DNA of 64,000 nt, taken from positions 1 to 64,000 of the forward strand of contig NZ_JAMPKY010000001.1 in NCBI RefSeq assembly GCF_039962255.1. Direction: 5' to 3'. A model generated the notes under the pieces. The model made no database searches, was not told where the DNA came from, and was given only the letters and a program-made list of their open reading frames with translations. Position 1 is the first letter of the stretch; every line of letters starts with the position of its first letter. The DNA is from Leptolyngbya subtilissima AS-A7. GTDB taxonomy: Bacteria > Cyanobacteriota > Cyanobacteriia > Phormidesmidales > Phormidesmidaceae. Position numbers and translations under genes: made by a program. Positions 7,790-17,620 of this stretch are shown one piece after another.

Positions 7790-10000
7790 ATGGTGAAACG
7801 GTTAAAGGCGAAGCTGCCCCTGGTGGCGATCGCGGGGCTTGGTGCCCTATCTTTGGGGATGGCCGCTGCCCTGGTGAATACGGTGTCGTCACCGGGTGAC
7901 TCCACAACAATTTTGGAAGAATCACTGCTGCCGGGCCTGGGGCGATCGCCGGCTTTAGATGCCGATGACCCGGTGCTGGCCCTCGCCCTACAGCCTGCTG
8001 AGCAGCGCCAAGAGGCGCTGGTGGCCCTGGCCGATGGGGGAGATGCGCTCAGCCAAAGCCGAGCGCGCTATCTGCTGGCGCTAGATTTAATTGCCCAAGA
8101 TCGCGGCGGTAGTGCGATTCCCCTGCTAGAGGGGCTGGAGAAAGAGTACCCGGCGATGGCCCCCTACGTGGCGCTGGCGCTAGCTCAGGCCCAGCGAGCG
8201 GCGGGGCAGGCCGAGGCCGCCCAGCAAACCCAGCAGCGCCTGCTGAAAGAGTATGAGAAGAATGGCGCGATCGCCCTGCTGCTCTTTGAACTGGGTCAGC
8301 AAGACCCGGCCTACTGGGATCGCTTGGTGCAGCAGTTCCCCAACCACCCCAAAGCGGTGGAAGTGGCCCACCAGCGACTGACCGCTGATCCCAATCGCGC
8401 GGACACCCTCCCGTTGCTGATGATTATGGCGCGAGCCGGGCTGTATCACCCCAATGCTGGGGCGGCTCTGCTGCGGCTCAAAACTGAGTTTGCTAGCCAG
8501 CTCAGCCCGGAAGATTGGCAGACCGTAGGCTTTGGATTTTGGCGAATCGACAGCTATGGCAACGCAGGGACGGCCTACGCCCAGGCCCCGCCGTCGCCCC
8601 GCAACCTCTACCGGGCGGCACGAGGAGCCCAAGTGAGCGGCCAGCGCGATCGCGCGATCGCCCTCTACAGTAGGCTCGATCAGCAGTTTCCCGACGCGCC
8701 CGAAACCGCCACCGGGCTGTTGCGTCTGGCCCAGAGTGTGCCCGACGAAGCGGCCCTCGGGGTGCTCGATCAGGTGGTCAGCCGCTTTCCCGATCGGGCG
8801 GCGGCAGCACTGCTGGAGCGGGCCAAAATTCTCGACAAGTTAAACAGCACTGAATCAGCTCAGGGCACCCGTGAGCTGATTCTCAAGGAGTATCGAGACT
8901 CCGATGCAGCAGCCGACATTCGCCTGCAAAATGCCCTCAATGCCGCCGAGCAGGGTGACCTGACCATGGCCGTCAGCTGGGGTGGCGACGTGCTCAAGTA
9001 CAGCCCCGACAGTGATCTGGCTGCCGATGCTGGCTACTGGGTAGGCAAATGGGGCCGGCAGTTAGGCCAGAATGAGGTGGCGCAAACTGCCCTCGAAAGC
9101 GTGATTGCCCGCCATCCGGAGTCGTACTACGCCTGGCGGTCGGCGGTCGCCCTGGGCTGGAATGTGGGCGACTTTCAATCGGTGCGATCGCAGACTCCGG
9201 CGGTGACTCCGCCTGCCCAGCGCACTCCCCTGCCCACGGGTTCTAACACACTACAAGAGCTTTACCTGCTGGGGCAAGACCAGCGAGCCTGGGAGCAGTG
9301 GCAGATGGAGTACGTCAACTACCAAGACCCAACGCCGGAAGAACAGTTTGTCGATGGGCTGATGCGGTTGGGGACTAACGACAACATCAACGGCATTTAC
9401 CAGGTATCGAGCCTTAGCCTGGCCGAGGATCCCAAAGACATTGAGGTAGTTCGCGAGCTCAAGCAGCGCCCCGACTTTTGGCATGGTGTCTATCCGATGC
9501 CCTACAAAGGTTTGATTACCACCTGGGCGGCAGAGCGTCAGCTCAACCCTCTGCTGGTGGCGGCACTCATGCGTCAGGAGTCGCGCTTTGAGGCCAAAAT
9601 TCGCTCTGGGGTGGGGGCGGCGGGCCTGATGCAGGTGATGCCAGCCACCGCCGAGTGGATTAAGGGGAAAGCGGGGCTAGAGAGCTATGACCTCAACAAC
9701 CCTGAAGACAACGTTAAGCTGGGCACCTGGTACCTCGACTACACTCACGCCGAGTACGACAACCACTCGCTGTTTGCAGTGGCCAGCTACAACGCTGGAC
9801 CGGGCGCTGTGGCGAGCTGGATCAACAAGGGCGGCTTTGTTGATGCCGACGACTTTGCCGAGAAAATTCCGTACCCCGAGACGAAGGGCTATGTGCAATC
9901 GGTGTTTGGCGGCTACTGGAACTATCTGCGGCTGTACGATCCGGCGATTGCAGCCCAGGTCGAAACCCTGCAAAAGCGCCATCGCGGTTTTAGGGGCTAG
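7790..10000 (+). CDS. soluble lytic murein transglycosylase (Slt70-like)
   Basis: A 736-residue exported protein: membrane or signal segment at about residues 9-30, a long alpha-superhelical region with TPR-like repeats (about 60-560), and a C-terminal SLT domain. The domain shows RQESRFE with the catalytic Glu, then GAAGLMQVMPATA and FAVASYNAGPGAV. Such enzymes cleave the MurNAc-GlcNAc bond of peptidoglycan, releasing anhydro-muropeptides. ATG 7790 (MVKRLKAK) places the signal segment at the N-terminus; ATG 7694 would add 32 residues. The PBP4-type gene follows after 33 bases, so the two form a peptidoglycan-remodelling pair. Confidence 0.93.
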   Translation: MVKRLKAKLPLVAIAGLGALSLGMAAALVNTVSSPGDSTTILEESLLPGLGRSPALDADDPVLALALQPAEQRQEALVALADGGDALSQSRARYLLALDLIAQDRGGSAIPLLEGLEKEYPAMAPYVALALAQAQRAAGQAEAAQQTQQRLLKEYEKNGAIALLLFELGQQDPAYWDRLVQQFPNHPKAVEVAHQRLTADPNRADTLPLLMIMARAGLYHPNAGAALLRLKTEFASQLSPEDWQTVGFGFWRIDSYGNAGTAYAQAPPSPRNLYRAARGAQVSGQRDRAIALYSRLDQQFPDAPETATGLLRLAQSVPDEAALGVLDQVVSRFPDRAAAALLERAKILDKLNSTESAQGTRELILKEYRDSDAAADIRLQNALNAAEQGDLTMAVSWGGDVLKYSPDSDLAADAGYWVGKWGRQLGQNEVAQTALESVIARHPESYYAWRSAVALGWNVGDFQSVRSQTPAVTPPAQRTPLPTGSNTLQELYLLGQDQRAWEQWQMEYVNYQDPTPEEQFVDGLMRLGTNDNINGIYQVSSLSLAEDPKDIEVVRELKQRPDFWHGVYPMPYKGLITTWAAERQLNPLLVAALMRQESRFEAKIRSGVGAAGLMQVMPATAEWIKGKAGLESYDLNNPEDNVKLGTWYLDYTHAEYDNHSLFAVASYNAGPGAVASWINKGGFVDADDFAEKIPYPETKGYVQSVFGGYWNYLRLYDPAIAAQVETLQKRHRGFRG

Positions 10001-10033
10001 TTTGAATGCTAGGCAGGTTTGATAGGTTTGCCC

Positions 10034-11515
10034 ATGGTGAAACTTCCACGGATTGAGTCTGTTGGCCTAGGGATTGCTCTAGGTCTGTTGAGCACAACCT
10101 TTCCCACTGCCGCTGCTTTTGCAGCCCTATGCCCAGCCCAGTTGACCACTCAGTTAGACAGCGCCTTTAACCAGTCTCCTCTAGACCAGGCCTACACCGG
10201 GATGGTGCTGCAAACCCAGGGGCAAAATCGCCGTACGCTCTACAACCGCAACGGCGATCGCCTCTTTACGCCAGCCTCTAACATCAAACTGCTGACCACG
10301 GCGGCGGCGGCTCACCAACTGGGGGGATACTACCGCCTGCGCACCTCTGTATATGGCACTCCTGAATCGGGGGGAAGCACCGCGCTGCGGGTAGTGGGAC
10401 GGGGGGACCCCAGTTTGACAACGGCACAGATCGATAGTCTGGTGCAGCAGTTGACCCAGGCTGGGGTGAATCAGGTTAGCCGCCTTACCATCGACGACTC
10501 ATATTTTCCAGGGTTTGCCACTAACCCTACCTGGGAATGGGAAGACGCCCAGTTTGCTTACGCGGCTCCGGTTAACAGCCTGATTTTCAACCGCAATGCG
10601 ATCGCCCTACAACTGTCCCCCACCCAGGTGGGCAGTCCGCTAGCGGTGGTGTGGCCCCAGCCCTTACCCGCTGGCCCGCTGCCGGTGGTAAACGATTCCA
10701 CAACTGTGGCGGCTGGAGCACCCACCACACCCTTAGCTCTTTGGCGCACGGGAGACGCACCCACGGTGCGGGTAACGGGACAGATGGCCCAAGGCAGCAA
10801 CCCTCAGACCCTAAACTTAGCGGTGCTAAATCCAGCCCAGCAGTTTGCGGCGGCCATGGAACAAGCCCTTCAGCGGCAGTCGGTGGCAGTGGGGCAAACG
10901 GTGATTGTGCAAACCTCAGCTCCGATCGCAGACTCAGAATTGGCAGCGGTAGAGTCTCCCTCTGTCCGGGAGCTTATGGTCTTGGCCAACCGCGATAGCG
11001 ATAACCTTTACGCCGAGACCCTGTTCAAAACCCTGGGGGTGACGGCAGGGGGGAATATCACCGAGGGGGACGATGTCGCGGAGGCGAGTCAGGCGGGGGG
11101 CGAGGCGGTCAAAGCGGCCTTGGCAGAGATCGGAGTAGATGCGACAGCCCTGCGGCTGGCGGACGGCTCTGGGCTATCGCGGCACAACCTGGTGTCACCG
11201 ATCGCGCTGGTAGAGACCCTCCAGGTGATGACTACCCATCCTCAGGGGGCCGTGTTTCGAGATTCGCTGGCGATCGCGAGCCAGACCGGTACCCTGAGCA
11301 GTCGACTACGAGGCACCGCGCTAGAAGGTCGTTTGCAGGGTAAATCGGGGGCGCTGACCGGTAACGTTGCGCTGTCAGGCTATGTGCAGCCGCCCAACTA
11401 CGAGCCCCTCGTGTTTAGCTTGGTGATTAACCATTCAAACCAGTCCGCCACGGTGCTGCGGCAAAAGATCGACCAACTGTTGCTGCTGGTGGCGCAGCTT
11501 GAAGAAGGCTGTTAG
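10034..11515 (+). CDS. dacB: D-alanyl-D-alanine carboxypeptidase/endopeptidase (PBP4 family, S13)
   Basis: A 493-residue penicillin-binding protein of the S13 family, which trims or cleaves D-Ala cross-links in peptidoglycan. After a signal sequence (about residues 8-35) come the three active-site motifs: SNIK (SxxK) in TPASNIKLL, SDN (SxN) in ANRDSDNLYAE, and KSG in GKSGALTGNV. Long insertions between the first two are typical of PBP4. ATG 10034 is preferred over TTG 10019 because it puts the signal peptide at the start. It follows the transglycosylase gene by 33 bases and is probably co-transcribed. Confidence 0.94.
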   Translation: MVKLPRIESVGLGIALGLLSTTFPTAAAFAALCPAQLTTQLDSAFNQSPLDQAYTGMVLQTQGQNRRTLYNRNGDRLFTPASNIKLLTTAAAAHQLGGYYRLRTSVYGTPESGGSTALRVVGRGDPSLTTAQIDSLVQQLTQAGVNQVSRLTIDDSYFPGFATNPTWEWEDAQFAYAAPVNSLIFNRNAIALQLSPTQVGSPLAVVWPQPLPAGPLPVVNDSTTVAAGAPTTPLALWRTGDAPTVRVTGQMAQGSNPQTLNLAVLNPAQQFAAAMEQALQRQSVAVGQTVIVQTSAPIADSELAAVESPSVRELMVLANRDSDNLYAETLFKTLGVTAGGNITEGDDVAEASQAGGEAVKAALAEIGVDATALRLADGSGLSRHNLVSPIALVETLQVMTTHPQGAVFRDSLAIASQTGTLSSRLRGTALEGRLQGKSGALTGNVALSGYVQPPNYEPLVFSLVINHSNQSATVLRQKIDQLLLLVAQLEEGC

Positions 11516-11533
11516 TCCCTAGCGGTAGTTGGT

Positions 11534-11603
11534 TGAGCCCCTGCTGTGGAAATGGTAGCTAAAGCTCTGGATCCTATGTCTTAGTGGGGATAGCAGGGGC
11601 TCA
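11534..11603 (+). terminator. inverted repeat after dacB
   Basis: TGAGCCCCTGCT (11534-11545) and AGCAGGGGCTCA (11592-11603) are exact 12-bp reverse complements separated by 46 bases. It lies 18 bases past the dacB stop. The long loop and absence of a T-run leave termination likely but not certain. Confidence 0.5.
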
Positions 11604-11759
11604 ATGTTGGTGTGAAAATATTTATCCTGGGCGGAGTAATGGCGCTTGTGCCTAGGCCTGAGCGGGCTGACAAAGGCTTTCGTTTATACTCGTCTCATTG
11701 CGAAACTTTCATGCCAATTTCATTCTAAAAACGATTGAGCGATCGCGAGGGTAGTCAGT

Positions 11760-13325
11760 ATGGTGACGGCGAACGAGGCGGCTATGGCTACAGAACCGGT
11801 GCGCTTGCAGGCTGGGCCCAGTTTTCAGCAACTACAGCAGACGCTGCGCGATCGCTGGTGTTCAACCGACGAATTTGACACCCAGGAGCGGCATGTGGTG
11901 GTGGTGCCCTCGCTCAGCCTCGATCAGGAGGAGCTGCAGAAAATTGAGGGGGTGAACCACTACGAAGAACGGCTGCTGTTCTCGCTGATTCGGCTGCGCA
12001 ACCCAAACACGCACTTGGTCTATGTCACCTCCCAGCCGCTGCACCCCAGCATTATTGATTACTATCTAGAGCTGCTGCCGGGCATTCCTAGTTCCCACGC
12101 GCGCGATCGCCTCACCCTGCTGTCGGCCTACGACAGCTCGGGCAAGCCCCTCAGCCAAAAGCTGCTAGAACGCCCCCGCCTGCTCAACCGCATTCGCAAG
12201 GCGATCAATCCCGATCGCGCCTACATGACCTGCTACAACTCCACCGCCTGGGAGCGCGATCTGGCCCTGGCCCTGGGGCTGCCTCTGCTGGCTCTCGACC
12301 CCGATCTACTGCACTGGGGCACCAAGAGCGGCAGTCGCGAAATTTTTAGACGCTGCGGCATTCCTCACCCTATTGGCAGTGAGCTAGTGTTCGACGAAGC
12401 GTCTCTAGCCAAGGTCACCGCCGAGGTGTGGGAGCAAGACCCTAGCCTCAAGCGCATGGTGATCAAGCTCAACGAAGGCTTCTCGGGGGAAGGTAACGCG
12501 CTTTTAGATCTGCGGAAATTGTCGGCTGTTGCTCCGGACAGTGCGGGCCATGGCGATCGCGTTCGGGCTTTAACCGAAGCTTTCCACACCCTGAGCTTTC
12601 AGAGTGATATCGAAACCTGGGAGCACTTCTCGGCCAAAATTCCCGTGCTGGGGGCGATCGCCGAAGCCTTTATCGAAGGTGACCACAAAGAATCTCCCAG
12701 CGTGCAGGGCCGCATCACCCCCCTCGGCGAGGTCGAAATTCTCTCCACCCACGACCAAGAATTGGGCGGTCCCGATGGGCAGATCTTCCTCGGCTGCTCC
12801 TTCCCGGCTCGGCCCGACTACCGGCTTGAGATTCAAGACATGGGCCAACGCGTTGGCGAAGAACTGGCCCGCCAAGGTGCCCTAGAGCGCTACGGCGTCG
12901 ATTTTATTGCCGTCGCCAAGGGTGACCCCAAAGCCCCTCAGTGGGATCTCCAGGCGATCGAGATCAACTTGCGTAAAGGCGGCACCACCCATCCCCTCAT
13001 GGCCATGAAAATGCTTACCGAGGGGCGCTTTCACCAGGCTGACGGGCTGTTTTACACCAAGCAAGAGCAGGTGCGCTACTACCGCGCCTCCGACAACCTG
13101 CAAAAGCCTCACTACAAAGGTCTGCTGCCCAGCGACCTGATGGATATCATCGTGGCTAAACAGCTGCACTTTAACTCGATCAGCGGTGTGGGGGCCGCCT
13201 TTCACCTAATGGGCTGCCTGTCGGAGTACGGCAAGGTTGGCCTCACCTGCATTGGCACGAGCCCCAACCACGCCCGCGAAATCTACGATCAGGTGGTGGC
13301 AGCCCTAGACGAATCTACAATGTGA
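11760..13325 (+). CDS. ATP-grasp carboxylate-amine ligase (PGM1-like peptide ligase family)
   Basis: A 521-residue protein with ATP-grasp features: GTKSGSREIFRRCGIP (about 181-196), the ATP-lysine segment RMVIKLNEGFSGEGNALLD with a glycine-rich loop, and the metal-binding EINLRKGGTTHP near residue 402. This fits the family related to Streptomyces PGM1, which joins a nonproteinogenic amino acid to a peptide. Close relatives occur widely in cyanobacteria without a precursor-peptide gene, and none is visible here. The substrate is unknown. Its position after a separate hairpin suggests an independent unit. Confidence 0.8.
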   Translation: MVTANEAAMATEPVRLQAGPSFQQLQQTLRDRWCSTDEFDTQERHVVVVPSLSLDQEELQKIEGVNHYEERLLFSLIRLRNPNTHLVYVTSQPLHPSIIDYYLELLPGIPSSHARDRLTLLSAYDSSGKPLSQKLLERPRLLNRIRKAINPDRAYMTCYNSTAWERDLALALGLPLLALDPDLLHWGTKSGSREIFRRCGIPHPIGSELVFDEASLAKVTAEVWEQDPSLKRMVIKLNEGFSGEGNALLDLRKLSAVAPDSAGHGDRVRALTEAFHTLSFQSDIETWEHFSAKIPVLGAIAEAFIEGDHKESPSVQGRITPLGEVEILSTHDQELGGPDGQIFLGCSFPARPDYRLEIQDMGQRVGEELARQGALERYGVDFIAVAKGDPKAPQWDLQAIEINLRKGGTTHPLMAMKMLTEGRFHQADGLFYTKQEQVRYYRASDNLQKPHYKGLLPSDLMDIIVAKQLHFNSISGVGAAFHLMGCLSEYGKVGLTCIGTSPNHAREIYDQVVAALDESTM

Positions 13326-14001
13326 TCGATGTCGCTAAGAGATTGATCCTGCTGACCCTTGGTGATGGGTTGCGATCGCTAACAAAATGCGAACTCTGTA
13401 GCTATGCCTGCCTTGGATCAAAGCAGGCAGTTCAGTTTGGATACCAGAGCGTGATAGCTCCATCTAAGAAAAGGGATTGGCCTGTGTTCGGTGCCTTCGG
13501 AACGTGTCGACAGAAGTGTGCCACCATCTCAAAAAACTTTTGCCTTTGATGTTCTTAATGCCGTCAATCGATCCAATAGATAATAGATCGCGATGGTATG
13601 AGCCTATCTCGAACGCTTGGGTATTCTAGAGTTTGTCGGGGTGCCGTCCAAGTTAAAGCTTCCATTAATCAAAATATACAAGTCTTTAAACTTCAGGCTG
13701 GCTTCTATTGACTTGTCCTACCTTTTTGCCTTGAGCTCAGACTAGTAGGGCTTGGTACACCACCGATAAAACTGCCATCAGGATTCTTTTGGCCTAACAT
13801 GTATACGTGTTCAGCGGTGTAGCTTAAATTTCGATTCAGCAAAAACTGCTAAAAATCATTTATGCAGTGCATCCGTCAAGAATAAATATATTTTACAAGG
13901 CTTCTCGAGGGTTGCTTGTTCATATAGTTATCATGCTAGAAACGGTAGTTTTACCTGTTTTCTGGGAACGTTAAAGTGTTGTAGGAAAAGATGATGCAGC
14001 C
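13326..14001. other. long intergenic region without a supported gene
   Basis: About 675 bases separate the ATP-grasp gene from the regulator. A 75-codon frame over 13322-13549 overlaps the upstream stop but has Cys-rich, unfamily-like composition and no ribosome site, so it is not called. The second half is AT-rich and should contain the promoter of the downstream signalling genes. No RNA gene was recognised. Confidence 0.5.
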
Positions 14002-15720
14002 ATGGCAAAAATTCTAGTCATTGAAGATACTGAAGATCTTCGAAAAGGCATTGTTCAGTCTCTAAGCTGTCTTGGTTTTGAAGCAATTGGAGCGGAGAAT
14101 GGCAAGACTGGAGTTGACCTGGCAAAAATGCATTTTCCAGACCTGATCGTCTGCGATATTATGATGCCAGAGATAGATGGCTATCAGGTCTATGAAATTT
14201 TGCATCAAGATCCGGAAATGATGGTTATTCCATTCATTTTCTTATCGGCTAAGGCTGATAGATTAGACATTCGTAAAGGAATGAATTTGGGTGCAGACGA
14301 CTATCTTGCTAAGCCGTTCACAACCGCTGAATTGGCAGACGCAATTACCAGTCGGCTACACAAAAAAAATACGATTGTTGATCCCTACATTGCAGAGATG
14401 AAGAGTGCGACGGATCAAATTAGTTCCTTAGCATATCAGGATGCATTAACTAAGCTGCCCAACCGTATTCTGCTATATCAAAAATTTCAGCAAGCTCTGG
14501 CAATAGCAAAACGCCGTCAGCAAGTGATGGCGATTCTGTGCATAAACCTATGCCAATTTAAATCTGTCAACAGCACGTTCGGTTACTCAACGGGGGATTT
14601 ATTACTTCAAGCCGTAGCTGAACGACTGCTCGAAGTTGCAGGCCAAGAAAACATAGTAGCTCGAATCAATGCTGACGTATTTAGCATGATTCTGGTTAAC
14701 GTCTTAGACAAAAAAACTGTTGAGGATCAAGTCAAGGCTATTTTAACCAGTCTGGCTAGCCCTTATTGGCTGAATGACCATAAGATCCAGGTGCAGGCTA
14801 CTATTGGCATTGCTCTCTATCCCGATGATCAAAGTGATTTTGGTAAATTGCTGAGCCATGCCGAAATGGCTATGGGTTTTGCTAAGCAGTCCCGAAAAGA
14901 TAGCTATCATTTCTACGAGGTGGAAATGGGAGCTAAGTCTGAACAAAATAATTTAATAGAAAAGGGATTAAACACTGCTCTAGAAAACTCTGAGTTTCAA
15001 ATTTTTTATCAGCCTAAAATTAATTTAATCACTGGACGCATCATGGGAGCCGAAGCTTTACTGCGATGGCATCATCCTGAGTTGGGGATGGTTGACCCAA
15101 ATGTCTTTATCCCGATCGCAGAAAAAACAGGGCACATTATTGAAATCGGCAACTGGATCTTAGAAGCCGTTTGTACTCAAACTCGTACTTGGCAAGATCT
15201 CCATCCTATTCCCCTAAAAGTTTCTGTTAATTTATCAGCATTTCAATTGAGGCAAGCGGATCTAGTTCAAACTATTACCCAGATCTTAAAACAAACCCAG
15301 CTCGACCCAAACTGCTTGGAGCTAGAGCTTACTGAAACCAGCTTGATGGATGATATAGAATCTGCGATCGCTATTCTAGGAGAGTTAAAAGCTGTAGGAA
15401 TTAAGATCTCTCTCGACGATTTCGGTACAGGTTACTCATCTTTAAATTACCTTAAGCGTCTACCGCTTGATATTTTAAAAATCGATCGCTCTTTTATTAA
15501 CGACGTTTTTCAGGCTCCCCAAAATGCCACGATTGTTACAACAATAATTGCGATGGCTCGGGGCTTAAAGTTACGAGTTATTGCTGAAGGCGTAGAAACT
15601 CAAGAACAGTTTAATTTTTTGCGAGAGCAAGGTTGTCAGGCAATTCAGGGTTACTTATTCAGCCCAGCTGTTCCTGTGGAACAGTTTGAAGCCTTCTTGG
15701 CCGAGGATAAGCGTTTATAG
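14002..15720 (+). CDS. response regulator with REC, degenerate GGDEF and EAL domains
   Basis: A 572-residue regulator. REC covers about 1-120, with phospho-acceptor D52 in CDIMMPEIDG and K104 in LAKPF. GGDEF covers about 145-305, but its signature is RINADVF (221-227) instead of RxGGDEF, so it is unlikely to make c-di-GMP. EAL covers about 320-570 with intact AEALLRW (350-356) and DDFGTGYSS, so c-di-GMP hydrolysis is likely. The histidine kinase gene starts 64 bases downstream and is the probable phosphodonor. Low-GC codon choice relative to the ATP-grasp gene is noticeable. Confidence 0.93.
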   Translation: MAKILVIEDTEDLRKGIVQSLSCLGFEAIGAENGKTGVDLAKMHFPDLIVCDIMMPEIDGYQVYEILHQDPEMMVIPFIFLSAKADRLDIRKGMNLGADDYLAKPFTTAELADAITSRLHKKNTIVDPYIAEMKSATDQISSLAYQDALTKLPNRILLYQKFQQALAIAKRRQQVMAILCINLCQFKSVNSTFGYSTGDLLLQAVAERLLEVAGQENIVARINADVFSMILVNVLDKKTVEDQVKAILTSLASPYWLNDHKIQVQATIGIALYPDDQSDFGKLLSHAEMAMGFAKQSRKDSYHFYEVEMGAKSEQNNLIEKGLNTALENSEFQIFYQPKINLITGRIMGAEALLRWHHPELGMVDPNVFIPIAEKTGHIIEIGNWILEAVCTQTRTWQDLHPIPLKVSVNLSAFQLRQADLVQTITQILKQTQLDPNCLELELTETSLMDDIESAIAILGELKAVGIKISLDDFGTGYSSLNYLKRLPLDILKIDRSFINDVFQAPQNATIVTTIIAMARGLKLRVIAEGVETQEQFNFLREQGCQAIQGYLFSPAVPVEQFEAFLAEDKRL

Positions 15721-15784
15721 CAAGTTAAAGCATTCTCAACAATATTCACTTTGACTTGAAAATCAAAACAAAAAACAGAGTTCT

Positions 15785-17437
15785 ATGAGAATCGCCCCTC
15801 TTCCCGATAACGAAGCAGAAAGGCTAAAAGTTTTACATAGTCTGAGTATTCTTGATACTGCTCCTGAAGATAGCTTTGATGATTTAACTCGCCTAGCTTC
15901 TCAAATTTGTGGCACTTCGATCGCTCTTGTTAGCTTAATTGATGCCGATCGCCAATGGTTTAAATCTAGAGTTGGGCTATTGATGACCGAGACGCATCGG
16001 GATATAGCTTTTTGCTCTCATGCTATTTTGCAATCCAATTTATTTTTAGTGCCAGACACATCTACTGATGAACGGTTTTCTGATAACCCCTTAGTTACCG
16101 GTGATCCGCATATTCGATTTTATGCAGGTGCTCCGTTAATGACTTCCGAGGGCTCTGCGATCGGTACCCTTTGCGTTCTAGATCAGGAGCCACGAAAGTT
16201 GAGTGTTGAGCAGACTGAGAGTTTGAAAATTATCAGCCGTCAAGTTGCAAGGCAAATTGAACAACGGCGTGATTTGGCAAGCTTAGCTCAAATTAGTTTA
16301 GACGTACATCAGATTGGAGAAAAGCTACGCCTTAGCCAAGAACGGTTTGAATTGGCAACTCTTGGCTCTAGCGGGGGAATATGGGATTGGGATATGAAGA
16401 CTAAAGAGGTCTTCTTTTCACCTCGTTGGAAGAACATTTTGGGATACGCAGATCACGAAATTCCCAATTGCTTAGAAGAATGGTTTGAGCGATTACATCC
16501 TGAAGATGTTCAACGAGCACAAAATGCCCTGACCGCTTATCTGAAGCGCGAGATTCCGACCTATGACCTGGAGTACCGCCTCCAGCATAAAGATGGAACT
16601 TACCGCTGGGTTTTATCTCGATCGGTTGCCCTATGGGACGAACAAGGCAAACCTTATCGAATGGCCGGCTCCCACATTGACATCACAGACCGTAAACAGG
16701 CAGAGGAGATTGTTGAAAAAGCGCTTCAAAAAGAACGAGAACTGGGCGAGCTAAAAACTCGCTTCATTTCCATGGCATCCCACGAATTTCGTACCCCTCT
16801 GACTAGTATTGTCCTCTACGCTGAACTCTTGAAGAACTACAGCCATACTTGGGACAGAAAAGAGAAAGATGAAGCTTTTCAGCGAATCCAAGACGCGGTT
16901 CAAACTATGACCGAGCTTATGGATGGAGTTTTAGCTATTGGTCAGGTTGAGGAAGCTAAACAAGCCTTTAAGCCTACTTTGCTTGATTTTTCAGAGCTAG
17001 TTCAAGATGTAGTAGAGCAAATAAAGCTTATTTCTCAAACCCAGTGCAACATCTCTTTTGATGCTTCTCCAGAAAAGATTAATGTTGTTTTAGACGAAAT
17101 GATTGTCAGGCAGATTTTGACTAATCTAGTCTTTAATGCAGTCAAGTATTCCCATGAGGGAGGGGATGTAAGAGTTTCATGCCGTCATCAAGAAGATTAT
17201 CTGATTCTGCAAATTCAGGATCAGGGTATTGGTATCCCAAAAGAGAACCAAGAGAACATATTTGAGCCTTTTTATCGAGCCAAAAATGTCGATTACATTG
17301 CGGGAACTGGGTTGGGTTTAGCAATTGTGAAGCAGGGAATTCAGGCTCATCAAGGCACCATTTCTGTGGAGAGCGAGGTTGGTAAGGGGACAACATTCAC
17401 TATCACATTACCCTGCAATATAGAAAATCTACAGTAA
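15785..17437 (+). CDS. GAF-PAS sensor histidine kinase
   Basis: A 550-residue soluble kinase without membrane segments. GAF covers about 20-165 (FCSHAIL and RFYAGAPL blocks), PAS with PAC about 185-305 (WDWDMKTKEVFFSPRW, then ITDRKQAE). HisKA has the phospho-acceptor in SHEFRTPLTS (H333), and the HATPase domain has LTNLVFNAVKYS, DQGIGIP and GTGLGLAIV. The GAF domain has no bilin-type motif I can point to, so the signal is unknown. There is no receiver domain; the REC-EAL protein directly upstream is the obvious partner. The IS630 element begins about 150 bases after its stop. Confidence 0.94.
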   Translation: MRIAPLPDNEAERLKVLHSLSILDTAPEDSFDDLTRLASQICGTSIALVSLIDADRQWFKSRVGLLMTETHRDIAFCSHAILQSNLFLVPDTSTDERFSDNPLVTGDPHIRFYAGAPLMTSEGSAIGTLCVLDQEPRKLSVEQTESLKIISRQVARQIEQRRDLASLAQISLDVHQIGEKLRLSQERFELATLGSSGGIWDWDMKTKEVFFSPRWKNILGYADHEIPNCLEEWFERLHPEDVQRAQNALTAYLKREIPTYDLEYRLQHKDGTYRWVLSRSVALWDEQGKPYRMAGSHIDITDRKQAEEIVEKALQKERELGELKTRFISMASHEFRTPLTSIVLYAELLKNYSHTWDRKEKDEAFQRIQDAVQTMTELMDGVLAIGQVEEAKQAFKPTLLDFSELVQDVVEQIKLISQTQCNISFDASPEKINVVLDEMIVRQILTNLVFNAVKYSHEGGDVRVSCRHQEDYLILQIQDQGIGIPKENQENIFEPFYRAKNVDYIAGTGLGLAIVKQGIQAHQGTISVESEVGKGTTFTITLPCNIENLQ

Positions 17438-17590
17438 CCCTAGCTCAAGACAAGTGGAACCACTATGCTGTCGTTGATCGATTTAAGCCGCATCAACGCA
17501 ATATCTCGTTAATGCAGCTCAAATTAGCATTCATTAGCTAAGGCTTGGTTCTTGGTCAGCGTAAAGTATTTAGGTCCTGTTGGCTTGCTA

Positions 17591-17620
17591 CAGCGGATTT
17601 CACGCGAATAAGCCATAGTG
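17591..17620 (+). repeat. left terminal inverted repeat of the IS630 element
   Basis: Begins CAGCGGATTTC and contains ATAAGCCATAGT. It matches the complement of the right end at 20 of 30 positions and also encodes the last codons of the transposase. Confidence 0.8.

Noticed and set aside
13322..13549. 75-codon frame starting on the ATP-grasp stop
   Set aside because: No ribosome site, odd Cys-rich composition and no family-like sequence.
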